From assembly GCA_005406025.1 (NCBI GenBank), contig BGZK01001373.1, forward strand, positions 100,300 through 164,299: DNA of 64,000 nt. The letters are read 5' to 3'. This DNA is from Eumeta japonica (lineage: Eukaryota > Arthropoda > Insecta > Lepidoptera > Psychidae). Position 1 is the first letter of the stretch, and each line of letters begins with the position of its first letter. A model generated the notes under the pieces. The model searched no databases. It saw nothing but the letters and a program-made list of their open reading frames with translations, and was not told the origin of the DNA. Position numbers and translations under genes: made by a program. Below are positions 43,929-56,140 of the stretch, piece by piece.

Positions 43929-46900
43929 TGAGCTAACTATATTAAAAGTTTATATTGTCCATTTAAATAATTGTAGTGAATAAGCACTAAATATAAAAAC
44001 CGATCAGGCTTGTCTCAAACCTCAAACTCAAGCACCAGAGTTCCGTACGAGGTAATATTTAAAAACAAACTGGCTCCAGTCGTCAATGGCGGTAATTTTA
44101 CGGAAGCTATAAATGTATAAAACTTTCTGTATCGGATTTTCTTTGATTAAGAAATAATTTCTACTCAATCGGCTTGGAAATTATGGATGCTTTGCATTCA
44201 TCTTCTTTTTTAGCTACCGTATTATTAATTATTATCTTTTTCGAGTCTGTATTTTGAAAAATATGTAATTTCTACATAACGTCATTTCTAAGGATACGCC
44301 AAACAGTAAAAAACGTAAAGAAGTCGAACATTGTAAATTTTGTAGTAAATAACAAAATTAAAATGTAAATAACAAATTCGCAAGTTTTTTGCCGCAGTAG
44401 GATTCCTCGTAATTATTTATTATAACTGTGCCGAGTTTCAACTTACGACAATACTAGTCATTAGGAGAAATGGCTTTGACATATACATACAAGGCCGACA
44501 TTCACCTCATTTTCAAGATATAAAGTTATCAAAAAAAGTCGCCGTTTATTACAATAAACAAAAATTAAATTAAGTTTTACAACAAACGCTTAAAAATATA
44601 TTTCAACAGAACACACTGAAAAAAATAAACGTATTGATTCGTAATATTTTAAGGAAACAACGTGACGCCAGACGATAATATGCGATAAAGCGATGAAACT
44701 CACGCACGTTTTTCAAGTGAAATCTGATTTCGCGTTATCGCAATCGCGCCGATACGACGGTACGTAGACGGATAACTTCAGAGCTATTTATTTTACTATT
44801 AATAAATTTACTCAGACTGACTCTTGTCGAGAGTCGTATTTAGCATGGAATGATCGCTCGTCTTTCTACCTGTCTGTTTGTCACGGCTAGCAATTGTAAA
44901 TAATTTTAATTCTTGTATATTTTAATAGACAGAATTTTTTAACCCATATTCATAACATTTTTATATCATTTATAGAATATAAGTATAGCAATAATTTATG
45001 TGATATGCTTTCATAGTTGCTAAGTTAGTCAGTTAGCTAGCTGGACGTTGCAAAATAGATTGGAAGAGTGCGCGCATATACTAATTATTATTTTTTTCCT
45101 TTTAAATTGTGATAATGGTTAATAACGATTTTTGTAAAAAAATACATGATATCATTACTTATTCATTACTTAACATTGTTCTGTACATTAAAGATGAATA
45201 AAAACTTCATGCTTTGTTCAATTGAGCACGTTGAATAATTTTTTTTTATGCATTATATTTATTTAAGGTTAATTAATAAAATTGTACACCTATCAAAAAT
45301 GTGTAAAAATTATTTTAAAAGTTTCTAAATTGATACTCATATTATATAGTGTTTATAAAAGCGGGAACATCCGATTGTTACCGCTCTTTTGTGACCGCAT
45401 ACTTCTGGATTGATTGTTTAAAAAAGACTATTAAAGTTTTTATTGATTATCAAAATAAGGAATAATTTTCAAAATGGAATGGATGTAACAAAACTTTAAA
45501 AAATCTTATATTGCTGAAAAATTAATATTTTTAATATATGTACATATATATTTTTTAAATCACTCAGAAAATAATAATCTTTAATTTAAGAGATGATTTT
45601 TTTAAATTTTTTATAACAAAATTACAACGATTAAAAATTCTTCATTTTAGAATTAAAACAACTTTACTCAATGAAATAACTTTTTGAAGAAATCTATTAT
45701 TATTTCATAAATTGACCATACGCATTCGAATTTTTTTTACCTGTCATTTCCAAGCACGTAGAAAATGATTCACTTGAAGAAATATTTTTTGAGACGACAA
45801 CTATGCTTTTACTACCGAATAAGGTACCTCACGCACATGCGCTATTTTGTCACAATGGGCTTCGGTATGTTTTCTAACATACAATTGTATCTATGTGTAG
45901 AGTAATACGATCATATACGACTTTGAACTGATAAAAAACGTACTGGAGAGCATCGAAGAAGTAAAAGAGAAAGAAAAATTTCCAAAAAAGATAAAAAACA
46001 ACAACGACAGATCGACATCAAAATCAACAGAAAGAAGGAAGAGATGTGTGACTAGCGTGTGACCTTTGTACGTGCCTTAGAAGATAGGACGAGTATTTGT
46101 TCTATTTAAATTTCTGATAATACAGTTTGATTGAAAAATAAGAAAATATATTTATACATATTTTAGTTACATTTCTTTGTGAAATTTTAATTTTTCACAA
46201 TAAATGTTAAATATTTAAGACAAAAAGTATTCTGGTTGTTTTCAATTGATTGACATTGAAATGAAAATAAATCACGAACCCTAAGGACTTTTCAAAAATT
46301 AGGTAAAATATTTAGTACGAAATTAGACGTTTCTCAAAAAAGGTGTAGTAAATTTATTTAAAAAATGTTATACTTTCAGTATAAAATTTGAAATTTGAAA
46401 ATTTTGAAATTTTTTTTTTTAAATTTCAAGTATTGCAAAAAAAATTGAAAAAAATCACAAATTAATCTCTAAACCTCCAATAACTTTTAAAGGAATGGAT
46501 TTATCGAAAATTTAATATTCACTTTTTTTGTAGAGCGCCCAATTTCCTATAAAGTTGTGAATAGTAATATGCTGTAACAAACACACATTGGACAAAAATA
46601 TAAAATTGCAATGGGAATTGTAGAATTTTTAAATATCTTCCCAAAATTTCTTGTTTTTCCAATTTCTTTGATCTATTGCTATAAAGGTGTACTTATGAAT
46701 TATAAAAAGAAATATTTATTATTACAAATTACAATAACATTTAACATTTTTTTTTTTTAATTTTCGTTATTTAAAATAAATTGTTGTAATGATTATGCAT
46801 TCAAGCTCTTGAAGAATTATAACAAGAACAACTTGGATGCTTTGTTTCTTTTTTTTCTTATTTCTTAACGAGGGATCATTTTTATTTCATATGTGCGTGA

Positions 46901-47308
46901 AACTGGCGCAAATGTATAGTCCTCTATATGATTGCCATTATTGAAGAAGTAAAGTGAATTAAGGTTTTTGTAATGTAACGATTTATTTTCCAACGTTAAA
47001 ATATAAAAATACATTCACATAACAAAAATTAATTAACCAGGATATCTAGTAGTTGCAAGTGTTAGTTATTTATTGACGAGTTTGAACTGTCCATAGAAAA
47101 AAGTTTTAGAATTCGAAATTATAACGATTTTCCATTATCTGAAAGCACAGATTGTATGGTGTGCCCAAATTAGTTTCAAAAAAATAGTATGAATAAAAAA
47201 TGTATCTACCACATTTTTGAAACGGAATGAAATGTAAGAAATAATTTCTCCGTGTCTCTTGAAGAATAAAACCACATATAAATTTCACATATTTCTAACC
47301 TCTTCCAG
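43929..47308. other. 3' flank of gene A, then AT-rich DNA
   Basis: No perfect AATAAA lies close after the gene A stop; ataaacaaaa-type words occur near 44,560. The remainder is AT-rich with many poly-A/T runs and no supported frame. Confidence 0.45.
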
Positions 47309-47337
47309 ATAACAGATCATCCTGAAGATATGTCGAT
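47309..47337 (+). CDS. candidate 29-nt microexon
   Basis: A strong acceptor (atttctaacctcttccag, 47,291-47,308) is followed after 29 bases by GTAAGT (47,338), an ideal donor. If used as a terminal exon in phase 0 it reads ITDHPEDMSM and a stop at 47,339-47,341. It lies on the same strand as gene A and gene B, between them. The signal pairing is better than expected in this AT-rich DNA, but the parent transcript is unknown. Confidence 0.3.
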
Positions 47338-50332
47338 GTAAGTTTTTAATAGGTGTATAAATATTTGTATGATCTAAAACGAAGAATGTGGAGATTTAAG
47401 ATCTCAGATTTCTATTTGTCTAATAGAGATTAAAATGTCTAATATCTCTATTAGTCAAAGGTATAAAAGGTACAAATAAATAGAGATCGTTTGACGGGCT
47501 CCTGTGCCTCTTACTATATAGTATAGTAGGCTTAATATTATCCTGCTATCTTTGTTGAGCTTGTACGATCTGTAAAGGTCAAAGCGGCAAGGAAATAACG
47601 CGGAAGCTGTTGTAATTGCAAACGTCTCTTTCACAGCTATATAATTTGTTACGTTGTCACATCAGCCATTTCTTTCACTCTTTGTTTGTAAATGTCTTAA
47701 AGAAATATATACTCTATGTAGATGTGGCAGCTTTCAATTTTGACAAGTAATTAATAATATGCCGTTGCATATATTTGTTTATAAACACATTAAGTTCATT
47801 TCTATTTTCACACACAGAGACGTAAATACTTTCGGTTTTTCATAAATTTTAGAATTACGTATGACAATAACCAAGTGATCTTATTTCTTCGAAATTACGT
47901 AACAAAATGCCCATTTTTTAAATGTTATTTTAATATTACTTGTGGATTTATTTTTATTATAGAATCAAAATATGTGACGCAATAAATTTGTACGAAATCA
48001 ACTTATTTCGTTTAACCTTAATGTTCAAATCGCGGTGTCTAAGTGACGTGGGAAGGGTAATATTTGAAGGAAAGAACACTGACAATCTAAATTGTATGTA
48101 AAAGACAAACACAATGACTTGACGCAAATTTACGTAATGTTGTTGTGTGCGGGAACTTTATGATGTTTAGTAGAATTATATTTCTTTATTATAAATGTAA
48201 TTTTATCATTATTGTTATTATTTACTATGCACCAACTTAGGAACTTAAAGAATTGCCTTATAGTTGTAGACCCACACATAACGGTCAATGTTTATAGGTC
48301 CACATATTGTCATATTTTCGATATTAGTAATGAATTAATATACGCTACATAACAAATAAATGGTCGTGGTAAATGGCAACTCTGAATATTTCTAATTGTT
48401 TCATTGTTTTTTGTTAATGAGGCTGCATCTAGATATTTTCTTTTTATATAAGGTACACATTCAATTATTTAAAGAACATGAGTAGCGAAATTGATATTAA
48501 AGAGTACTAAGTCTATTTTTAAAATATAAAAAATAGTATTTGTTTGATACGAAAAATGAATTCAAGTTTTGTTACCTAACGTAATTTTTTTAGTCATGTA
48601 CTTATTAATTTTTACGCACTGTCAATTTATATGAAGTTTCAACCTGGAAGTAGTCATTTTGCGTTTAAAAATTGTTCACAATCATTAAACTGGCAATAAT
48701 AGATTAGAAAAAATGATCTAATGCTATCAAATCGAAAAGTCAATTTAGTTTTTTTACTTTCTTCGTTTTGTTCGCCTTTTTGTCGGTTAATATTCAACAA
48801 ATTATATATTCATCTGGACTAGATAAAAACACCAAACCAGCGACTGCTTTAGTTGCTTAGTTCCCAATCAAGCTATAAGTTTATTTTGTTATGATTTGAA
48901 TTCACGTAGGTATATAAAAATAGAACGTTTTCAAATTCATTGAAAGAGTTGGTCTGAGAAAAAGGCACCATGCATGTAATACCTTTCATCTGAAAGTAGC
49001 CACTGTCTTTTGAATACCAGTGAAAACAAATTAATTAGCAAAATGTTTATTTAGCGAACGCAAACTATTTTATATATCGCTTTTATTCTTTTGAATTCAA
49101 TATCATAATGCATTCGTAACGCCATCTATTACAATTTATAAGACTATTTGTTAAGACTACCGTTTCACATTCATCCTTAATAGATGTCGCTAGTAGGTTA
49201 TCGTCGGACCAGATACACTGTTAAACAATAGTATATTTATACCAGAATTCGCACTCTGTGTGCAAATTGAAGCCGTTAAGAATTACGAATTTAATGTTTG
49301 TTACGTAAATGAATAAAAATATTAAAGGTCATCAAAAAATAATTTTTATTCTCATTTTATTAATATCCATTAAAGAATAGTTTCTGTCGACATCGGAACA
49401 TTATTCCCTAATTACTAACCGTCAACGTGTGATATGACTTTCATCATCAGGTCAGCAGCACGACATGATTACTCCCAGATGCAAACACTAATAACTTATT
49501 TAAAGAAACTCGGACATCGTGCTTACAATATTATCGCTCGCTAGGGGATTTCGCTGGGATTCCTTCGTTAGATCGACTTAGTGACTATGTAACCACCTCG
49601 AGAATGTAACCTTTCAAACAAAACAAAATAATTTTACAAATTCATCCACAATTGACGAAGTTATCGTTGAATATTCACAACAAAAAAAAAAACAAAGATG
49701 AATGTAGAATCTCCTCCTTTTTGAAGTCGGTTAAAAATATAATGTACTGGGTCATTTTAGTGCGAGCTTAATATGTGTTAAACAACTTAATATATTAATT
49801 AACTATCTTATTATAAAATTAGTATAAATGTTAGTATTAAATTAATAAAATAGCGTTTTATGTAAATAAACGTGGATGTTTGAACTCTAAGAGCTGTAAA
49901 CGAATTAAGATTCTATTTTTTGATTCTTTTGTTTATTCTTGGTTCACAAATCTTTTGAGTGTAAAGTCAGTAATTTACCAGTAGGTATATTTTTGAAGAC
50001 TGAATCCGAAAGTAGCATAAAGTTTCAGTAATAGCCTAAAAAATAAACCGTTATTCGAATTTTTAAGTCTTTAAAGCTTTAAGGCAAAAATATCTTTGAA
50101 CACAAGGAGCTCAAAAACACGTCGACAAACATCGTAGGGGAAGTTTGAGGGATGGCCTGCAGGATCAATTGTTTTACAGACTAAACTTTCCACTATAAAA
50201 ATTGAAAAATTATTGTAAAATTGGAAAGTTACTATTTTCACGCCGATTTTCAAAAATCTAATTTTCAGCAGATCTTAACATTTTAAGGTCCTAAAAATCT
50301 ATGTCGACCATTTTCCGAGTGATATCTGAGTG
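47338..50332. other. no recognised gene
   Basis: AT-rich. An imperfect hairpin (ctaatagagat … atctctattag) lies at about 47,422-47,455. The minus frame 50,253-50,071 has no motif. Confidence 0.5.
49706..49738 (+). repeat. second copy of the CTCCTCC…GAAGTCGG repeat end
   Basis: gaatctcctcctttttgaag then tcggttaaaaat matches the end of the repeat at 16,361-16,400. It is preceded by a poly-A run and is probably a short truncated copy. Confidence 0.6.
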
Positions 50333-50390
50333 AAAACATTCTTTATTGACAATAAATATAACAATATTTATTGTCAATAAAGAATGTTTT
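50333..50390. repeat. perfect 26-bp inverted repeat, 6-nt loop
   Basis: Arms 50,333-50,358 (aaaacattctttattgacaa…) and 50,365-50,390 are exact complements around taacaa. AT-rich; non-coding. Confidence 0.95.
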
Positions 50391-51060
50391 ATCGACAAAG
50401 GTGTCCTGTCAAAGAAGCAATTGTCGTTAACTTACTCGATAAAAATCGCCAGTTGAGCCTCCTAAAAGTATTAGCGTAATGCCAATATTACGATTATAAA
50501 TTATCTAAAGAGATTACGGAAGATTGTTATCTAAATAACTTAGATATAATAAATAGGTTGTTAAATACAAAATTACAAATTTTTAATTTGAAAGTCAATT
50601 CCAAAGATTAGCATTTTTAAGCTGTTCAAACAAACAAAAAAAAAACAATTGGACAGCTTACATTTTTTCTCAAAAATTGCGCTATCAAATGTAAAAACGT
50701 TTAGCGCATTTGAGCGATTAGCGCGTTCAAACAAACAAATTTTCAGCATATTAGTATAAACGAATAAGAACTCATTAGTAAACTCGCTCGAGATCAGCGA
50801 CCGAATCCAGCACGAAATGTTAAAAAAATTGGTTGTCTATAAAATCGGTTTACGGACAATAATTTTACCTGATAACGTCATAAGAAAACATTGATGAAAA
50901 ATTGCATACTTTTATGAATTGAATTGAATTATTATCAATGAATTATCATTATTTTGTACAATACAAAGAAGATGTTAATTGAAATTGTTGTAATAAACAA
51001 TGCAAACCACATTAACTTTTCACTTCAATTTATAAACAGTGACAAAACAGTTCACGCGTA
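50391..51060. other. no recognised gene
   Basis: AT-rich. Repeated words caaacaaacaaa and agcgcatttgagcgattagc around 50,630-50,740. Confidence 0.5.
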
Positions 51061-51245
51061 GGTCGTGTGCGGCCGCTGTCTCTTTCTACTCGGACGCATC
51101 GGGAGATGGAATGCAAGAGAGATCGCTCGTTCCGCGTTCTCGCTCGCGCGCTCGGCTCAGGCGGAACGCGACAATGAGTCATGCTTTTTTGTGCGTGCAG
51201 TCGGCGTTCATCGATTTATAAGACGTTATCACGTCAAAAAACCTG
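51061..51245 (-). repeat. dispersed repeat with TTGACGTGA-type start, copy 2
   Basis: On the minus strand it begins ttgacgtgataacgtcttat-aaat (51,238-51,214) and runs into CG-rich sequence with gcgcgagcgagaacgcgg. This is the same start and general composition as the copy at 22,450. The two open frames over it (51,039-51,221 and 51,065-51,346) are by-products of the GC content. Confidence 0.55.
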
Positions 51246-52125
51246 AAAAACGATTGACTCTGCGGCCATATTTGAAACTATTTACTACTGTCGAGCTCAA
51301 AGTATTCAAAAAGAGAGAATTAATAAATTATCGAACTCATCACTGAAAAGTTCGATTTAATGCTTTCATGAACTCTCAGTACTTAAAAATATAGTTCTGA
51401 TACGTTTTAAGCTCTTCGTGTTCAAAAATCTATACTAAAGAAAAATAATTTAAATTATGATATATCTAAAGCACGTTGTTCAATTTCGATCTGCTTTATG
51501 GCATGCGACGTATTTTTCTAAACAAAAAATTAACTCCGATTACCAAATATGAATCTATCAATTAAGAATTCATACGTAATTTTGAAAAAAAAAATTTTTT
51601 CGAAAATTCCTTTAACGATATCTTTCAAACGAATCCACCGATTTTGACGCAGTTTGCAACAGTCAATGTTTAAGAAAAATAGCTAGTTCGATCTTGTAAC
51701 TTGTATTATTGGCAGAGTAGCTTAAAAAATATTCGAAAAAAAAAACTTAATAATTTTTTTTTTCAACAATAAATATCCTTTTAATAAATCAACTGATCTT
51801 GACGAATTTAGTAAAGATCGACTTGGAATTTTACGAAGAATAACTGGTTAAATTTAGAAATTTATCGGTGGAACAGTTCAAAAAGTATTGTAGAAATACA
51901 CTTTTTGTAAAGAATTCTCTAAAGAAATATCTTTAACAGATCAATCGATTGTTATGTACTTTACGGCATTCGATGCAACTGTTTGGGAAAAAGAGCCGAT
52001 TACATTTTGGCATCGATCGGTAAACAAGTCTATAAATTATTTATAAAATATATTGTTCTAAAAACTTTATTTTGAAGATTTTTCAAGATATACCAGGCGA
52101 AATCAGTTCAACGTTACAGGAAATT
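51246..52125. other. no recognised gene
   Basis: AT-rich, with repeated clauses such as tttaacagatcaatcgattg and ttcaaacgaatccaccgatt that hint at old dispersed repeats. No coding signal. Confidence 0.45.
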
Positions 52126-52180
52126 TCACACACACACACGCACATCGCACAAGCGGACATGCCCACGCACACGCACACTA
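52126..52180. repeat. (CA)n microsatellite, interrupted
   Basis: cacacacacacacg followed by cacatcgcac and cacgcacacgcacac. It directly precedes the Helitron-like copy. Confidence 0.9.
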
Positions 52181-52194
52181 TCAATATAGTTTTA

Positions 52195-52312
52195 ATCTAT
52201 ATACTATAAAGTTCCTTTTTTTGAGGCTGTCATGTAAAAACTACTTAACGTATCGGTATGGGACTACAACCATTCGATGCGGAATCGTTTGTAGATGGTT
52301 ATAGACCATTTA
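52195..52312 (+). mobile_element. third, partial Helitron-like copy
   Basis: Words catgtaaaaactacttaacg, tatgggactacaaccattcg and gatgcggaatcgtttgtaga follow the same order as in the 13,966-14,359 pair. The 3' end is missing. The copy is more diverged than the tandem pair is internally. Confidence 0.6.
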
Positions 52313-53215
52313 CGATATAATATAAGAAATTTAAAAGTAAGTTCGTATGGATATCTATCATATACTGATGACTGGACGGATTGTAATAAAATTTTGTATA
52401 GAAGTATATTACGTTTTCAAATAGAACATAAGATTAATATAATATTATTATACCATATTATATATAGCAACATTACCTTTTATTTAAATTTAACTATACA
52501 ATTTCGATTGATATTCAATGCGGTCTACAAAACAAAAGAAAAACTTATACTATTCGAAATTACTCCATAATTTAATAATAAAATAAATAAAATAATAATA
52601 AATAAAATAAACATAATAAAAAATATAGAAAAATTGAAGAAAATACCTTGTGCAAACACGTACTTATCTTGTCTAGTCTATATTTACAATTTCTTTCTAC
52701 CAATAAACCTATATAACACTTTTACATTTCCATCCCCATATTTTTGTATTTGTGTATTATTTGTTTTCTACGTCTGTTTATTATAGGCTCACAGTAATTT
52801 AAGAACCATCCTCACTTAGTAGGATCAACTATTATTTCATGAAAGTTCCGCCTCACAATCCTACCGCCCGTTTCCACTTCTGATTTTGGACGTTCCCGTA
52901 GAAAGATACAATATTCCTCGAGAACATACAACGCATACCAGATTTTAGCGGGGTCATAGGCTTAATAGTGCGACTCCTTTAATGTATACTCACATATATT
53001 TAGTTTCCGCCGTTTTATATGTCATTTCGACTTCTCTGAAGTCCATTCGGGAAAATCTCCTATGTAAATACAGTTGTATATAAAAACGAAAGATTTCCTA
53101 TCTGATTTTTTTTTTCTTATTATGTCATGTTTAGAAACTTTATCAGACAATTTAAAATTTGGCATACACGGCACCTTTCATTGAAATACAGGATATGTAT
53201 TACAAAGCTCTTAGA
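52313..53215. other. no recognised gene
   Basis: An open frame at 52,295-52,570 is Ile/Tyr/Leu-rich and lacks a motif. AT-rich (AATAA)n-like stretch at about 52,565-52,620. Confidence 0.45.
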
Positions 53216-53425
53216 TTAGGACGGAACTAGAACTGGACCCGAAAGCAGAAACGATTCGGCCGAAATTGGAAACAAAAGCGCAATCAGAATCCAAAACCTT
53301 ACTGGAAGCGAGAGTTGAACAGGAATTGACCAATATCGGAACCGAAAATAGAATCGAGACGGAAATATTGAAAGCGAAGTATTCGAGCGAGCTTGGAACA
53401 GATACTGAGGTAGAATCAACATGAA
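53216..53425 (+). repeat. degenerate purine-rich hexanucleotide repeat
   Basis: About 200 bp made of gaa/aga/gga words in a six-base rhythm (gaactagaactggacccgaa, gaaccgaaaatagaatcgag). It stays open in one plus frame (ending at a stop near 53,421) and one minus frame because of the period, not because of coding. Shorter tracts of the same type occur at 14,510, 36,090 and 43,215. Confidence 0.65.
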
Positions 53426-53799
53426 AATGTCAAGAAAATCACACTATGATCAGGCGGATTAAGCCTCATGCAAAAACTACTATAATATTAATATAAGTGT
53501 CAATATTTTCAACATAGTCATTTTCTTACTGTAATTAGCCGAGCGCCGTCGTCGACGTTACCGTTGTTGTTTAAGCAAGTGCTATTGAGTACAAAGCGGA
53601 CAATACTCGACAAAATATCATTACGGGGCCGCGGTATGCGACGTCCGTGAGTCCACAGATCGAATATTCTTGTGGACGTGACGCTGTGGATTTGTTAGTT
53701 AGTTCTATTTTTCTGGTCATCAAATAAACCTTATAAGCTTCAGATGACAATGTAAAGATGGTAGAAGACTGAAATATAAATGTTTAAATTAAAATACAT
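53426..53799. other. no recognised gene; GC-richer stretch
   Basis: 53,535-53,690 is GC-richer (gagcgccgtcgtcgacgtta) without a supported frame. Confidence 0.45.
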
Positions 53800-54147
53800 T
53801 CATTGACAACATTGGTAAGCTCTACTTTCTATGTCATCCCATCGTATATTGCCTTGACTGTATAAAAAAGTGTCTAAAAATTTTGACCACCAATAGCGAG
53901 TGATGCACTCCCCTTTGACAGTATAATTTTGGTACTGAAACAAATCATTTATCCAATATGGCGACTGGATGTTTTTTTTCAATAAGCCTATGTCTGTAAG
54001 TAAGTGATAGGAAGAAATGAACATTAACTCTATAGCTTTTCTCGTTTGGTGTTCTATACTATTAATTTCAACGACTTCTTTATTGAACTTGCTGAGAAAT
54101 GCTTTTTTAAAATTAATTGAAAGATTACTTCCATTTTCAATTACTAT
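53800..54147 (-). pseudogene. unassigned minus-strand open frame (about 115 codons)
   Basis: The frame is open from after a TAA at 54,148-54,150 to a stop at about 53,800; the first Met is at 54,024. It contains EHQTRKAIELMFISSYHLL, SPYWINDLFQYQNYTVKG and WWSKFLDTFLYSQGNIRWDD, which look like real protein sequence (Trp-rich, mixed composition). A second coding-like frame lies just upstream (54,402-54,184). No domain recognised; could be a decayed transposon gene or an exon. Confidence 0.3.
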
Positions 54148-54183
54148 TTAATGTATTTGTTAAAGTAATAAAAATGTTACTAA

Positions 54184-54402
54184 TTATTTTTTATTGGCAT
54201 CGGAAAACACATTGCCTATACGATCACTTCCTTGGCTGAACGAAAATTGAGTAGAAACTTGAGACTTATCAGCTACAAATGCAAGTTCATCTTCAAAGGC
54301 ATTGTACACAGCTTTAACAAATCAATGGGGATGTAGAAATAGAGTAGCTTCATGCTCTATAAGCCAGACTCCAATATCTGCAGCTTTAACGAAAATTAGG
54401 GA
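54184..54402 (-). pseudogene. unassigned minus-strand coding-like fragment with one stop
   Basis: Reads VKAADIGVWLIEHEATLFLH, a TGA two codons later, then FVKAVYNAFEDELAFVADKS and ends GNVFSDANKK at TAA (54,184-54,186). It is unlikely that such a mixed sequence is non-coding by origin. It lies 36 bp upstream of the frame at 54,147-53,800 on the same strand, so both may come from one broken gene. Not recognised. Confidence 0.3.
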
Positions 54403-54883
54403 GTGACAAACTAGGTCATTGGAATAGGACCAGACAACCTCAGAACAAAGGCCATGCCGTAACGCGATATCGTTTCACGTGCCAGCCCACAAACGAATTT
54501 CTTCACTGTCAGTGCATTTCACGGCGCTTACGTCATTTTTGACGTTTCGCGCGTGCCGTTGCCACAATCACAACGAATTAATGTTGTGCAAAAGACATTG
54601 ACATTGTATTTTTAAACATACCTTGGGACCAATCAGCGTGATGATCCTCCTATGTTGAAAATTGGGTAAACGGTTGCTAACAAGCGATTTGATTGTATCT
54701 CGAGTGAATAAATAAAGGGATTTCCAGAAAAGGACAATGCGCACGTACACAAAAGTCAACATGGACCTTTTGCCGAAAGTTAAGGAGAACCCGTTGCACC
54801 ATTTCGCTCTCGAAAATTTTATAATCACTATGATTACATCTTTTATAATAACTTGAAGTTAAACAACTTTATATGCGTATATG
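54403..54883. other. no recognised gene
   Basis: A GC-richer stretch at 54,450-54,565 includes cattttt gacgtttcgcgcgtg words. The minus frame 54,828-54,568 shows no motif. Confidence 0.45.
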
Positions 54884-55354
54884 GGAACGAAGTTCCTTAA
54901 GGGGCGTTGCGGAGGATACCCTAACCGGCAAAAAACGTCCGTAACGTTAAATAAAAGCGTAAGATTTTATGTATAGTCTATGTATGAGGCTGTACAGTGC
55001 CTAATGTATAGTCTTCGTGATGACAGTTATTATTATTGCAGTTTGCTATTATTATTATTATTATACGAGTATCATTCCACTAACGTTTCATGATCTAAGA
55101 GTGGTTTGTGTTATTTTATTACTTAAATTTTGTTCTATTCATAAGATTGTTAAGTATAATTAAATTTTGTTTAAAATAACAATATTTAATTTCTTTAACA
55201 TCAATTTAATTATTACTATTATTAATTATACAATTAAAACGAATAAAAATTAATATAAAAAAACATAATAAAAAATGGAGACCCGATTAATTATTTTCTT
55301 TATACCTCGAATAGAACTTGAAATTAATATTTTTATAATAAGGAACTTCGTTCC
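54884..55354. mobile_element. 471-bp MITE with 16-bp perfect TIRs
   Basis: ggaacgaagttcctta (54,884-54,899) is the exact reverse complement of 55,339-55,354. The TIR is itself largely self-complementary (ggaac-gaa-gttcc). The inside is AT-rich and non-coding apart from a GC-richer left part. TAT occurs next to both ends and may be the target duplication, with one extra G on the left. The family is not named; mobilisation would depend on an unseen transposase. Confidence 0.8.
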
Positions 55355-56140
55355 TATCTGGTGTCCCACGACACCACTCGTTTTTTTTTTGTTCGTTGTG
55401 CAGTAGACTTATTTGTTAACATATGAACTAATTTTATATTTTAAACTCAATTTTTTTTTTGTTTCTTTCAGGCGGTTAGTTAATATTTTCTACATTTGAT
55501 TAAAATGGTTCCCAATATAAAATTTTAAAAAAATTCAGAATGTACGGCAAACTAAAGTCAATGCTGAGAAACGTTCTAAACCGTTAAACTTCTAGAGTTT
55601 AACCGTTAAAAGCATAATATATTTCTTTAGGTATATTATACAAACTGACGCAAATTTTACTGAGATATTAAGTGAGTTCAATTTGAGATCGGTATTTTGA
55701 AAACTCCTCTTAAAATTGAAGCAATAGGAACTTAGAATGTTGATTAATGAACAAAGTCTATTGATAGTAATAAAAGAATAATTTTTTATTCGAGTTGATT
55801 AAATGCTAGGCTAAAATAAAAATGAAACTTTAGTATACAAAGAATTTATAAATTAAGTAAGCAAAGGTTTTTTTTATTTAATTTGGCTGTATTCATGTAG
55901 TATTTTTTAGTAAACTAATTCTTTCGTTTGTACAAATTTTGTATTTTCCTCTTAGCCCCAGTCTTTTAAAATTCGAATTATAAAATATCGTTTATTGATG
56001 ATAAAATTTATCGAATCTTTATCATATCCGACACTAAATAGATATTCATCTGAAAACGTATCGTATCTACAAAAAAAATATGTAGTTATCTATCCTTTCG
56101 ATAAATAACTAAAAAGGTTTATGATGAATCTTTTACACTT
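55355..56140. other. no recognised gene
   Basis: AT-rich. A small hairpin (ggtgtc-ccac-gacacc) adjoins the MITE at 55,361-55,376. Confidence 0.5.

Noticed and set aside
53216..53422. Minus-strand 68-codon frame
   Set aside because: It results from the six-base periodicity of the purine-rich repeat.
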